Positions 13,046 through 21,724 are shown, counted from the first letter of the stretch. The stretch: 28,369 bases of DNA from Candidatus Iainarchaeum sp. (GCA_028712575.1 JAQTPU010000001.1:1-28369), one strand, 5' to 3'. Notes: generated from the letters alone by a model not told the origin. Program-made: numbers and translations.

Positions 13046-16000
13046 ATGCAAAAAGAATTTTTCAGGCGGTTTTCGGTTTTTTTGCTCTGCATTTCGATTG
13101 TTTTTTTATCCGGCTGCATTTCTGAAGAGGCCTCCGAAACAGAAAGGTTTTTGTGCCTTGACCTTACAAACAGGCCGTTCGCCCTTGTCCCCAAATGCGC
13201 CTCGCAGGAAAAATGCTTTGAAGAGGCGGATTCGAGGCTGTTTGATTTCGACTCCGGCGTTCTGCCCTATGATTCGAGGTCAGAACTTGTTTCCCTGAAG
13301 AACAGCCTTGCCTCAAGCTGGCTTTTTTTCAACAAGGCCGGGGAAAACATCAGGGCAATAAATTCGGCCTGTTCTTCAGGCGGGGATTTTTCCGGCCTCG
13401 CAGGGCAGGTAAACGAGCTCAATTACAGCCTTGCAAAGGCATTTGAATTCTCTGACAAGGCGAATTATTCCGCGTTTTCAATTGTCTCTGCGGAAGAAAA
13501 AAACCTTGAAGAAGAAAAAATTTTCCTTGCAAAGGAAGAGCCATTGTACAATGATTTTGCCCTCATTAACCGCAACCTCAACGACCTGCAGTCGCAGAAC
13601 CTGGAATCCGGGACATTTGCAGGGGCATACCTCAAGGAAATGCACTCCCTGAATGCGCTTATGAAGCGCACAGGCTTTGAAAGGGATTTTATAGAGGAAA
13701 CTACTGCAATAGATTTTTTTGAAAAATATGCCCCTGACATCACAAAGGGGAAGGAGGCGGAGCGGGTTTTTAAGATTCCTTTTTTTGGGGATGCAATAGG
13801 TTCTTTTGTCTCTTTTTTGAACGATTTTTTAAAAATAAATTCCGCTTCCGAAGCCCTTTCAAAAATGCCTGCCTTTGAATACCTGCAGGCATACGGTTCC
13901 CTTGCAGGCTCGGAAAATTCTGCAATCAGCAATTTTTCCCTGCTTTTAAGGAACGACTGCCTGCACAGGCAGGCCCTCATTGAAAGAAACGCAGGGCTTG
14001 AACTGCAGATAACCGGAAAAATAAATTCGGCTTCGGAAAAAATCGCCCTGCTTTCCTCGAGCAGGCTTGCCTCTTTCGACGCAAACTTTCTGGCGGAGCT
14101 TTACTCGCTTCTTGGCCAGGATTCCGAAATAGCCACCCAGAAATTTTCAATCCAGGACTTTTCAAATTTCAGGGAAAAGGCCGTTGCAGAGCTTCTTCCC
14201 CTGTCCGCAAGGTTCAGCGAAACCAGGCAGAAGGATTTTTTGGGAACACTGCCCCTCGGCGAAGAAACCCTTTCCCTCAAGGAAATTGATTCAAGGCTCT
14301 CAAGCCTGCTCGAAAACCTCTCTTTCCTGGAAAACGAGTCGCTTTCAGGCCTTGAAGTCCTGTGCAGGGAAAGGACAAAAAAAATTTCCGCTTCAATTGA
14401 GGAGCAAAAAATTCCGGATTCCCTTGTTGTAAAGGCATCTGATTTGAAGGCGCGCATCAAGTTCAGGATTTCAGAATTCAATGGTTCAAAGGAAACCTAT
14501 GAAAGGCTTTTTTTGTGCAAGCGCACAATCGAGGAATTCAATGATTTCAGGCTTGCAGTTGAAGGCTTCGAGGAATACTCCCTGAAAGAAGAAATTATTG
14601 CGGAAGAATGCTTTTCCTTTCTTGAAAAAATCTTCTCTTCAGGGCAGTCAGCATTCGACCTGTCAGACTTTAAAACAAGGTTCCAGAAAATAAAAAACCT
14701 TGAAACCCGGCTTTCGGGGATTGAAAACAAGGGCAGCCTCTGCGCCTCCCTTGAAAGCGACACACTCGCTTTCCTGAAAGGAAATTACCGTTCTGTCCTG
14801 CTCAAAAAAGGCTTTTCAAACGCAAGGGAAAAGCTCGAAACGCTTGAAATAATAGACGGTTATTCGGAGCAGTCAGTGCCGGAAACCGCATTAAGCAATT
14901 TCCGCGAAAAAATTGCTGGCCTGAAAAAATATTTTTCAGGGGAAAACATAATTTTTGAAAAAGCGCTGCCTGTTTTTCAGGAGCTTGAAGAAAGCGTTTT
15001 TTCGCTTGAAGAATCCCTTGAAAGCGGGCTTGACAGTGTAATAGCGGTTTTTTCCTCAAAAACGAGCGCAATAGAGTTTTTTTCAGAGCCCTGCGAAAGC
15101 CAGGACCTGAATCTAAAGGTAAGGATAACTGCAAACAACCCTTTCAGGGCAACAGGCAGGATAGCCCTCAAAATCCCATTTGCTTATTCCTTCAAGAAGC
15201 TTGCCCTTCCGGAAAATTTTTTCCTTTCGGGGGAAACGCTTGCAATAGGCCTGGATTCCCTGCCGCTTGGAATTTCGTTTTTTGATTTTTTCGGAACACG
15301 GGAAAGCGAAAAAAAACAGGAAACCCAGCAGGCAGACGCCAACCAGGCCGCGAAAACAGCCTATCAGGAACCCGCTGCAAAAAAACCAGAAACAAACGCA
15401 GTGCAGGGGCCGGCAGTGCAGAAACAGGCCTCTTCGGATTATGCAAAGAAAATTTCCGGGCAAAAAGCCGGGCTCCTTGAAAAAACAGCTTCTTTCTGGA
15501 ACCAGCTTGTTTCGCTCAATGAAACTGAAAGCTTTGCAGAAAACCACGATTCCCTGCTTGCCCTTGATTCGGAAATTGACAGGAGCCTCGCCCTCGGCGA
15601 TTTCAACAAAGCAAACTCCGTTCTCTCTTCGCTTGAACAGGAAACAGGCTCTTTCACTGAAAAATCAAAGGCCTTCCTGAAAGAAAAAACAGATGCGCTT
15701 TCAAAAAGAATCGCCTCCTTTGAGGAGTCTGTTTCAAAAAAAATTCCGGAAAAGGTTTCTTCGCTTCTTTCAATTATTGAAAGCGTTCCGGAAGAAACAC
15801 TTTTCAAGCTCGGCTATGTTGCCCCTGTTTCAAAAGAAAGGCTGCAAAAAATGCAGCTGCAGCTCGGCTCGCTGAATTCGGAAAAGCTTGCGGAGCAATT
15901 CTCCAAGTTCAGGGGCCTTGTTTCAAAAGAAAAATTTTCAGATGCAATACTGGGCTTTTCGGAATTTGAAAAAGACCTTGCAAAAAAAGAAACAGAACTG

Positions 16001-16357
16001 AATTCAATGGGCTCGGAAGCGGATTCCGCGCTTTACACGCTCAAAGAGGACTCTTTTTCCGCAATGAACAGCGCCTCTGCAGCGCTTGACTCCGGGCAGT
16101 TCAATGCAGAGGCCCTTGACCTTGTCGGAAAGGCAAAAACCTATTTTGACAAGGGCCAGTTCCTGAAAACAATTGCGGTTTCAAATGCGGCGCTTGCAGT
16201 TCTCGCTGACCCAAAGCCTTTTTTTGACATTCCGGTTTTTTTATATCCTGTGCTTGCAGGAATCGCGCTGGTATTTGTTGCAAGGCACAAAAAAAAGCAA
16301 ATCCGCACTGAAAAAGAGCAGTTCAGGAAAATACTGCGAAACAGGCAGGCAGAGTGA
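13046..16357 (+). CDS. Very large coiled-coil surface lipoprotein with C-terminal membrane anchor
   Basis: An 1103-aa protein I cannot assign to a family. Residues 1-24 form a signal peptide ending in LSGC, a lipobox with Cys24 as the lipid site. Residues about 60-680 are long Glu/Lys/Ser-rich helical, coiled-coil stretches. A beta-rich segment at about 687-745 (LNLKVRITANNPFRATGRIA) looks like a small Ig- or CARDB-like domain. A Gln/Ala/Pro linker at about 752-800 (EKKQETQQADANQ) follows, then another helical region and one membrane helix (VFLYPVLAGIALVFVA) with a basic tail. It would span a long distance outside the cell, held at both ends. It ends 0 nt from the convergent small gene. A role in cell-surface contact with a host is conceivable but not shown. 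Confidence 0.85.
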   Translation: MQKEFFRRFSVFLLCISIVFLSGCISEEASETERFLCLDLTNRPFALVPKCASQEKCFEEADSRLFDFDSGVLPYDSRSELVSLKNSLASSWLFFNKAGENIRAINSACSSGGDFSGLAGQVNELNYSLAKAFEFSDKANYSAFSIVSAEEKNLEEEKIFLAKEEPLYNDFALINRNLNDLQSQNLESGTFAGAYLKEMHSLNALMKRTGFERDFIEETTAIDFFEKYAPDITKGKEAERVFKIPFFGDAIGSFVSFLNDFLKINSASEALSKMPAFEYLQAYGSLAGSENSAISNFSLLLRNDCLHRQALIERNAGLELQITGKINSASEKIALLSSSRLASFDANFLAELYSLLGQDSEIATQKFSIQDFSNFREKAVAELLPLSARFSETRQKDFLGTLPLGEETLSLKEIDSRLSSLLENLSFLENESLSGLEVLCRERTKKISASIEEQKIPDSLVVKASDLKARIKFRISEFNGSKETYERLFLCKRTIEEFNDFRLAVEGFEEYSLKEEIIAEECFSFLEKIFSSGQSAFDLSDFKTRFQKIKNLETRLSGIENKGSLCASLESDTLAFLKGNYRSVLLKKGFSNAREKLETLEIIDGYSEQSVPETALSNFREKIAGLKKYFSGENIIFEKALPVFQELEESVFSLEESLESGLDSVIAVFSSKTSAIEFFSEPCESQDLNLKVRITANNPFRATGRIALKIPFAYSFKKLALPENFFLSGETLAIGLDSLPLGISFFDFFGTRESEKKQETQQADANQAAKTAYQEPAAKKPETNAVQGPAVQKQASSDYAKKISGQKAGLLEKTASFWNQLVSLNETESFAENHDSLLALDSEIDRSLALGDFNKANSVLSSLEQETGSFTEKSKAFLKEKTDALSKRIASFEESVSKKIPEKVSSLLSIIESVPEETLFKLGYVAPVSKERLQKMQLQLGSLNSEKLAEQFSKFRGLVSKEKFSDAILGFSEFEKDLAKKETELNSMGSEADSALYTLKEDSFSAMNSASAALDSGQFNAEALDLVGKAKTYFDKGQFLKTIAVSNAALAVLADPKPFFDIPVFLYPVLAGIALVFVARHKKKQIRTEKEQFRKILRNRQAE

Positions 16358-16651
16358 TTATTTTGCCTTTCTCCTGTCCTTGAAAACTGTCACGGGTATG
16401 AACCGTTCTGCAGGGCCTTTTTTCGGCACTCTTTCAAAACTTTCGCGGGAATTTGCGGGTTTTGGCGCATCAAGGCTTCTGAAGTCATTGGTATGCATTG
16501 TTATGTTTCCTTCAGAATCACGGATGCCAAGCTGCCGCCTTCTCTTGTCAAGTAGGCCTTCTCCGAATCTGGCAGCCCCAGTTCCCGGCCTGCATGCTTT
16601 TGCCTTTATCCTTCTTGCCCTTCTCATTGAAAAAAGGCTTTTTCTAGGCAT
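16358..16651 (-). CDS. Small basic protein downstream of the surface protein gene
   Basis: Unknown 97-aa protein, rich in Arg and Lys at both ends (MRRARRIKAK and VFKDRRKAK), with no membrane segment. It starts 4 nt after the stop of the 414-aa surface protein, so the two are probably co-transcribed. Its stop directly abuts the stop of the 1103-aa gene on the other strand. It could bind nucleic acid, but nothing proves it. It shows general likeness in size and charge to the ORF at 23886-24203, without clear sequence similarity. Confidence 0.65.
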   Translation of the reverse strand: MPRKSLFSMRRARRIKAKACRPGTGAARFGEGLLDKRRRQLGIRDSEGNITMHTNDFRSLDAPKPANSRESFERVPKKGPAERFIPVTVFKDRRKAK

Positions 16652-16655
16652 GAAG

Positions 16656-17900
16656 TCACTTGCTCTTCATTATGTATACATATACTGCTATGCCGATTAT
16701 TACCAGGATTATTGCGGCTATTATTTCAATGCCTATGCCGGGCTGTTCAAAAACCAGCTTTGAATTTTCGCATTTTACTTCTGTAAAATTCAAATCAGAA
16801 TAAACAAGCCTGCAGCCAATATCAAATGTCCCGCCCTGGCTTGCTGTTGCTTCAAAATTCAGCTTTACTGTTTCTCCGGGCGCAATTGATTCAATTGTCC
16901 TTGTTTTCTGGCCCAGAATATTTATTTCCGGAGGAGTTTCAATTGAAACCTCGAGATTGTATAATTTGTCTTTTCCCCTGCTCGTAACATTGAGTGTAAG
17001 GGGGACTGCCTGGCCAAGCTGGTTTATTTCTTTTTCTTTTCCAATAAAGGCATCCACCTTTTTTTCAGGTTCCCTCACTTTTATTGTAGCCTGGCTTGAA
17101 AAAATAACTTCCTGTTCGCCGAACTCGTTGCTGTAATAAACGGCTGCCGGCGGCAATGTAATCGGGCCGAGAACCCTCGGCTTTATTATGTATTCGATTT
17201 TTATGTCTCCATTGGGTTCTATTGTGCCCTGGGCATAGGCCTTTCCTTCAATGAAAACAAATGCCTTTTTTTCCTCTGCAATAGGCCTTGCATACTTAAG
17301 CTCGATGTCTGCGGGGCCCGAACCCGCGTTATGTAATGTCACTGTTATTTTGTCAGTGTCGCCGATTACTACTTCTTCTTTTTCCGCTGTTGTTGTGAAA
17401 TAGTCCGCTGTTTTAAAGGGATAATTTTTTCCGAACTGCGCTGTTTTGTAAAGCCCTATTTTTGATGCATTTGAAAGGCTTATTTTTGTTGTAGTGCTTG
17501 AACTATGCAGGCAGATATTAAGCCTGTTTGACCCTGCCCCAAGGTATTGCTTTCCAAGCCATATCCTGCTCCAGCAGTTCTGGCTCTCGCACTTAAAGCC
17601 AGTTGCCCCTGTTTCTGAAATCGGGATTCCGTTCAGGTTGACATCTATTTTTGCGGCTTCTGAAGCAACAGGGCTGAAGCCAGCATCCAATGATAAAATC
17701 GGGTAATTTTCCTTTGCAAAAACGTTCTGGTCCTGCGGAAAGGAAAAATCGACAAAAGTGCATGCAGTGCTGTTCGGGCTGTCAACTGAAAAATTTTCTG
17801 CGCCGAATTCACCGAATGTTTTTTCAAAAACAGTTTCTGCACACGCAGTGCCCGCAATTGCAATAATTAGAAAACTCGCCAAGAGCATTTTTTTATACAT
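16656..17900 (-). CDS. Secreted, membrane-anchored CARDB-like surface protein
   Basis: A 414-aa protein with a Sec signal (KKMLLASFLIIAIAGTACA), an all-beta outer part and a C-terminal membrane helix (IGIEIIAAIILVIIGIAVYV) ending in KSK. Residues about 150-390 hold two Ig-like/CARDB-type repeats. One contains EVVIGDTDKITVTLHNAGSG; the other contains QAVPLTLNVTSRGKDKLYNL and SIAPGETVKLNFEA. The pattern matches COG1361-type S-layer or BatD-like proteins of archaea. It probably works at the cell envelope. A TATA-like TTATTAATAA (17921-17930) lies 25 nt upstream of the ATG and an AGGGGTG is 3 nt before it. Confidence 0.85.
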   Translation of the reverse strand: MYKKMLLASFLIIAIAGTACAETVFEKTFGEFGAENFSVDSPNSTACTFVDFSFPQDQNVFAKENYPILSLDAGFSPVASEAAKIDVNLNGIPISETGATGFKCESQNCWSRIWLGKQYLGAGSNRLNICLHSSSTTTKISLSNASKIGLYKTAQFGKNYPFKTADYFTTTAEKEEVVIGDTDKITVTLHNAGSGPADIELKYARPIAEEKKAFVFIEGKAYAQGTIEPNGDIKIEYIIKPRVLGPITLPPAAVYYSNEFGEQEVIFSSQATIKVREPEKKVDAFIGKEKEINQLGQAVPLTLNVTSRGKDKLYNLEVSIETPPEINILGQKTRTIESIAPGETVKLNFEATASQGGTFDIGCRLVYSDLNFTEVKCENSKLVFEQPGIGIEIIAAIILVIIGIAVYVYIMKSK

Positions 17901-17945
17901 TTACACCCCTCTTATTCACTTTATTAATAAGGCAAATTATTTTAA

Positions 17946-18180
17946 GCCTTTTCTTGAAAAGAACATTGCAAACTTTGGGTTTGCGACATTGAAAAGCATT
18001 GCTTTCGATGCAACGCAAACTTTGTTTGCATTGTGCCTCACAAAGCTTTGCTTTGTAAGGAAGCCTTGGGAAAAGAAGCTTTTTGCTAAAGCAAAAAGCA
18101 TAGTCCTAAAAAGAAAAGTCTTTGGAAAAAAATTTGCTAACGCGAATGCTTCGCTAAGCCCTTTCCTGGGCTTTTTTCTT
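17946..18180 (+). repeat. Chained-hairpin intergenic element, copy B
   Basis: Bases 17946-18077 are identical to 3146-3277 over 132 bp. Beyond that the copy continues with other perfect hairpins: CTTTTTGC-TAAA-GCAAAAAG (18079-18098), then GCGAA-TGC-TTCGC, then AAGCCC-TTTCCT-GGGCTT. The last one lies inside the final codons and stop of the AK6 gene on the minus strand. It separates the AK6 gene end from the surface-protein promoter, so it could also act in 3'-end formation. I see no flanking direct repeat like that of copy A. Confidence 0.85.
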
Positions 18181-18657
18181 TTCATTTATAATTTTCAGTA
18201 TTTTTCCAAGCGCCTTCCCTGCTGCCTTTTCGTTTTTAACCTCGAAAATTTTTTTTCCCTGATGCTTCTTGAGCAGGTGTTTTTTGCAGTAATCAATTCC
18301 CTCGCACAAAACATTGTCCTGAATCTTGAATTCGGGGTACCTGCGCGAACGCAGCCTTTCCTCAAGCAAATCAGGAGAAGTCCGCAGCAAAATCACAATA
18401 TCAGAATTCAGCCTTGCTTCGCATAACAGATGCCCTTCAAGAATAATGTTTTTCTCCCTTGCAAGAAGCTTGTTCATTTCCTTCTGCATCCTGCCCAAAG
18501 GCACAATTAATTCCTGCAATCTCCTGTCAAACCTTCCTATTTTCCGCTTCCTGCAGAAATCCCTTTCATTGACAACTTTGCAGCCGAGCTTTTTTCCAAG
18601 CAGCAGAGCAAGAGTGCTCTTTCCTGTTCCAGGAGTGCCTGTAATAATTATCCTCAT
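18154..18657 (-). CDS. AK6/Fap7-type adenylate kinase
   Basis: A 167-aa P-loop kinase. The Walker A motif GTPGTGKS opens the protein. ILEGHLLCEA is the AK6 equivalent of the VEGHLAHE segment, and LRTSPDLLEERLRSRRY follows. The family phosphorylates AMP and dCMP-type nucleotides and, as Fap7, helps small-subunit ribosome maturation by binding uS11. Length is normal (160-190 aa). The ATG at 18657 overlaps the stop of the methyltransferase gene by 4 nt. The last six codons lie in a hairpin of repeat copy B, so its C-terminal tail (KKKAQERA) may have been added by the repeat. Confidence 0.9.
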   Translation of the reverse strand: MRIIITGTPGTGKSTLALLLGKKLGCKVVNERDFCRKRKIGRFDRRLQELIVPLGRMQKEMNKLLAREKNIILEGHLLCEARLNSDIVILLRTSPDLLEERLRSRRYPEFKIQDNVLCEGIDYCKKHLLKKHQGKKIFEVKNEKAAGKALGKILKIINEKKKAQERA

Positions 18658-19439
18658 TTTTGTTCCTCTCGTTTAATGACTACAATTATATCGTCAGGCT
18701 CAAGATCAAGGGCGCCGTATGGAAATGCCTCTGTTGCTAGAAACACTCTTGTTGAACAGCCGTTCAGGCGGATTTTTTTTAAATTGCTTTCAAGCTTATT
18801 CGGATCTTTGATTAATTCCTGTGCGTTATAGCTTTTTTGATTTATGTGCAGTACTGCAAGCCCGCCAGGGTTTAATGCACTGCCTATTTTTCTCAGCATA
18901 AATCCTGTCTGTCCTATATATCCAAGGCTCCAGACTGAAAAAATTATGTCTGATTTTGGAAAAGGCCTTGACAAAGCGTTTCCAATTCTTATTGCTTTTT
19001 TTGCCAAAGCATCTTCTTGCGGATGCAGAATGTCGATTCCCTGCGCGGAAACTTTTCCGCCGAGCTTTCGCCAGTTTCTTCGCAAAAGCAATGGCAGCAA
19101 AGCGTTTCCTAAACCTGAGCCGATTTCAAAAAAACTGCACTTTCCTCTTGCACGTATTTTCTCGCGTATTAAATCATTTAATGTTTTTCCCTGTATCAAG
19201 AAAAATAATTTATTGGCATAGCCAATATTCCTCTTCCTTGCCATCGCCATTGCCTTGTCTTCGACAATTTGCTTTGCAAGCGCTTTCCTTCTCCGCACTC
19301 TGTATTTTTGGCTTTCGCCTTTCGGCTTGCGCAGGCTTCTTGGAGTTCTTTTTCGCAGTGCGTTCATATTCAAATAGTATTCGCAAAACTTGTTTAATAT
19401 TCTGTCGAATAGGGTTGGGTAAAAGGGGTGAAGGGGCAT
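18654..19439 (-). CDS. Class I SAM-dependent methyltransferase
   Basis: A 261-aa protein with a basic N-terminal extension of about 90 residues (ALRKRTPRSLRKPKG and RVRRRKALAKQ) followed by a Rossmann methyltransferase core. The SAM-binding motif I is FFEIGSGLGNALLP; DIIFSVWSLGYIGQ and LNPGGLAVLHINQ are the motif IV and VI regions. The substrate is unknown; the basic extension suggests RNA or a ribosomal target. The ATG overlaps the stop of the upstream 43-aa gene by 1 nt and its stop overlaps the AK6 start by 4 nt, so the three are one translational unit. Linkage with AK6 supports a ribosome-related role, which is inference. Confidence 0.85.
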   Translation of the reverse strand: MPLHPFYPTLFDRILNKFCEYYLNMNALRKRTPRSLRKPKGESQKYRVRRRKALAKQIVEDKAMAMARKRNIGYANKLFFLIQGKTLNDLIREKIRARGKCSFFEIGSGLGNALLPLLLRRNWRKLGGKVSAQGIDILHPQEDALAKKAIRIGNALSRPFPKSDIIFSVWSLGYIGQTGFMLRKIGSALNPGGLAVLHINQKSYNAQELIKDPNKLESNLKKIRLNGCSTRVFLATEAFPYGALDLEPDDIIVVIKREEQK

Positions 19440-19570
19440 TACTTGCCGAACTTCTTGCTAAAAGCAGGTGCGTTGTCGGAAAGTACTGTGCCCCCTTTGC
19501 TCAAAGTCTTGCCTAGCTCAGATGCCTTCTCCAAAGAAAATTTGGAGCAGTTATCAAAAACCGTAGGCAT
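19439..19570 (-). CDS. 43-aa micro-protein leading the methyltransferase/AK6 operon
   Basis: A short frame on the minus strand begins at the ATG at 19570 and reads MPTVFDNCSKFSLEKASELG then KTLSKGGTVLSDNAPAFSKK and ends FGK. Its TAA shares one base with the methyltransferase ATG (TAATG). A clear TATA-like TATTTAAA (rc of 19604-19611) sits 38 nt before the ATG, allowing a leader of about 12 nt. No in-frame upstream start exists before a TAG. It fills an otherwise empty gap with a conserved-operon geometry, so I think it is translated. Function is unknown; a leader peptide or a small ribosome-associated protein are options. The stem CTCCAAA-TTTTC-TTTGGAG lies inside it. Confidence 0.65.
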   Translation of the reverse strand: MPTVFDNCSKFSLEKASELGKTLSKGGTVLSDNAPAFSKKFGK

Positions 19571-19603
19571 ATCTGATCTCAGGCAATACTAGGATTTAAC
19601 TCC

Positions 19604-19611
19604 TTTAAATA
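19604..19611 (-). promoter_or_regulatory. TATA-like box of the 43-aa/methyltransferase/AK6 operon
   Basis: TATTTAAA on the minus strand, 38 nt before the first ATG. No better promoter is seen between it and the methyltransferase start. Confidence 0.6.
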
Positions 19612-19699
19612 CTTTTCGGTGAAAATAAGCCAAATTCTAACTCCGTTTAGTTATAAGGGAAAAAAGAAACCTTTTTTTCAAAAACAAGCCTTAAATTAG

Positions 19700-19768
19700 C
19701 CTTTTTTCTTATGTATATTTGGGTTTTTTTTTGAGAAAAAATTTTTGAAAAAAAATCAAAAAAAACGC
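19700..19768 (-). terminator. T-rich termination region downstream of fttA
   Basis: On the minus strand, 60-130 nt past the fttA stop, runs such as CGTTTTTTTTGATTTTTTTT and further T-tracts occur. Such U-rich tracts are the substrate for archaeal termination. The 19571-19828 interval otherwise holds only the operon promoter. Confidence 0.45.
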
Positions 19769-19828
19769 GTTATGTAGTGGATTGTTTTTGGAAAAGAATT
19801 TATTAGAAAAAGAAAAAGATTTTGGTTT

Positions 19829-21724
19829 TTATTTTAATCGTACTGCGTCAAGGTTGCGTAGTGCGCTTGCATTGATTCTGAATTTGTTTACTATGTATTT
19901 TGAGAATTCGCTTGCAGTGTTTTTTTCTCCGTGGTTTACAAGTATCCTTTTCGGTTTCGGCTTTAAGCTCCTTATGTATCCTACTAACTGGTTCCTGTCT
20001 GAATGCCCTGAAAACCCTTCTATTGTTTCGATTTTCATGTTTATGTTAAGGGCCCTTGTTTTTCCATTGTCTGTAATGGGAATTGCTTTTACCCCGCCCT
20101 GGATTTTTCTTCCAAGGCTGCCTTCTCCCTGGTATCCTACAAAGATTAATGTGTTGTTCGGGTTTTCAGCCATTCTGTAAAAATAATCAAGGCTTGGGCC
20201 GCCAGTTAACATTCCGCTTGAGGCAATTATTATTGCGCCTTTTTCAGCCAATATTTCTGCGCGGTTCCTGCCTTCGACTGCCCCGAATATTTCCGAAGTG
20301 AAAGGGCTGTCGTTCTGCAATACTCTTCTCTGCACTGCTTCCCTCAAATATTCGGGATAGGCAGTGTGGATTGCGCTTGCCTCTTTTGTCATGCCATCAA
20401 CATAACATTTTGTATCAAGCAGTCCTTTCCTGTAAAAATTTTCAAGCACCAACATAATTTCCTGTGCCCTTCCGACTGAAAAAACAGGTATCAAAACATT
20501 TCCGTCTTTCTGCACTGTTTCCTTTATTGCCTTCAGTAGAGCATCTTCGGAATCCTGCCTTTCCGGCTGAATGTCTTCCCTTCCGCCGTAAGTGCTTTCA
20601 AGTATCAGTGTTTCAAGCCTCGGGTATTTAATGTCAACGTTATTGAAGAGCCTTGTAAAACCGTTTTTTATGTCCCCGCTGTAAACAAGATTGTGCCCGC
20701 CTTCCCCGATATGCATGTGCACAGAGGCGCTTCCAAGGATATGCGCTGCGTTATGTAAAGTAAGCCTCATGTCTGGCGCAATGTCTGTCACTTCCCTGTA
20801 TTCGCGGGTTATGCAGTATTTTACCATTTCTTTTACGTCTTTTTCGGAATATGGCGGTTCTTTCCTTTCTTTTGCAAGAACGTCAATGTAATCAAACTGC
20901 AGCAATACCATCAGGTCTCTTGTCGGCGGAGTGCAGTATACCGGCCCCCTATATCCCAATCTGAACAGGTAGGGGATAAATCCCGAGTGGTCCATGTGCG
21001 CATGGCTTAATACAACCGCATCCAGCTGGTCCATTGGAAAGTGCAGTATGCTCAAATAAGGGTATGCTTCTTCCGGTGAATCGTTTGCAACATTTATTCC
21101 GCAGTCAAGCATTACTTTTGTGTGCGGGGTCTCCAACAGCATGCAGCTTCTTCCGACCTGCCTGAATCCGCCCAATGCAATTAATCTTACCCAGTCGCTC
21201 GGGCTTGAATTTATTTTCTGGTAAATTTTTTCCGCTGTTTCCTTCAGGATTTTTTTCCTGTCATCAGAGTATTTGTGCAAATGGTGCCTTATTCCCCTGA
21301 GTGTTTCCGATTCCTGTGTGGGCGCCCTTATTATGTTCGGAACCCAGCCTGTTTCGGTTATTATTTTTTTGCTTGTTTCCCCGCCTTTTCCTATGACAAG
21401 GCCGGGTTTTATCGATTCAATGACAACTTCTGAAAAAGCGCTGTTGAAAGAGATGTCCTTTATCTGCGCATCTTCAGGGACAATCGCCATTATTTTGTTT
21501 TTTGCCTCTTCGGGCGCCATTAACTGGCTTTTGTCATTCCGGATGTTTACCCTTTTCTTGAGTTCAAAAGCGATTTTGGGGACAAGGTTTTCGTCCTGCA
21601 AAAAAGCGGAATAATTTTTTGTATAAATCGCTATTTCGGGGCCTTCCATTTCTATTTTTGAAATCTGGCATTTTTCAGGCAGGGTATTATGGACTATTTC
21701 TTTTATCTGTTCAAGTATTTCCAT
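19829..21724 (-). CDS. Archaeal CPSF1/FttA transcription termination ribonuclease
   Basis: About 631 aa: two N-terminal KH domains (VIGKGGETSKKII at about residue 125), a metallo-beta-lactamase domain with zinc motif HAHMDHSG, and a beta-CASP domain (VLIPVFSVGRAQEIM, IIASSGMLTGG, FSGHSDRNQL, VNHGEK). This is the full layout of aCPSF1, shown in methanogens to cleave nascent RNA and end transcription at U-rich sites. I set the start at the ATG at 21724 (MEILEQIKEIV), which matches family starts. An ATG at 21766 lies only 20 nt from the TATA-like TTTATAAAA (rc of 21781-21789), too close to be on the transcript. Confidence 0.96.
   Translation of the reverse strand: MEILEQIKEIVHNTLPEKCQISKIEMEGPEIAIYTKNYSAFLQDENLVPKIAFELKKRVNIRNDKSQLMAPEEAKNKIMAIVPEDAQIKDISFNSAFSEVVIESIKPGLVIGKGGETSKKIITETGWVPNIIRAPTQESETLRGIRHHLHKYSDDRKKILKETAEKIYQKINSSPSDWVRLIALGGFRQVGRSCMLLETPHTKVMLDCGINVANDSPEEAYPYLSILHFPMDQLDAVVLSHAHMDHSGFIPYLFRLGYRGPVYCTPPTRDLMVLLQFDYIDVLAKERKEPPYSEKDVKEMVKYCITREYREVTDIAPDMRLTLHNAAHILGSASVHMHIGEGGHNLVYSGDIKNGFTRLFNNVDIKYPRLETLILESTYGGREDIQPERQDSEDALLKAIKETVQKDGNVLIPVFSVGRAQEIMLVLENFYRKGLLDTKCYVDGMTKEASAIHTAYPEYLREAVQRRVLQNDSPFTSEIFGAVEGRNRAEILAEKGAIIIASSGMLTGGPSLDYFYRMAENPNNTLIFVGYQGEGSLGRKIQGGVKAIPITDNGKTRALNINMKIETIEGFSGHSDRNQLVGYIRSLKPKPKRILVNHGEKNTASEFSKYIVNKFRINASALRNLDAVRLK

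Noticed and set aside
15113..15547. 144-aa minus-strand frame inside the lipoprotein gene
   Set aside because: It is a Phe/Cys-rich shadow of the charged coiled-coil coding sequence.
17758..18426. 222-aa plus-strand frame across repeat copy B
   Set aside because: It runs through the start of the surface protein, the hairpin repeat and the AK6 gene; the peptide is hydrophobic noise without a family pattern.
19440..19570. Structured non-coding RNA in the gap before the methyltransferase
   Set aside because: A 7-bp stem is present, but the ORF with TAATG coupling explains the region better; I cannot exclude a dual role.
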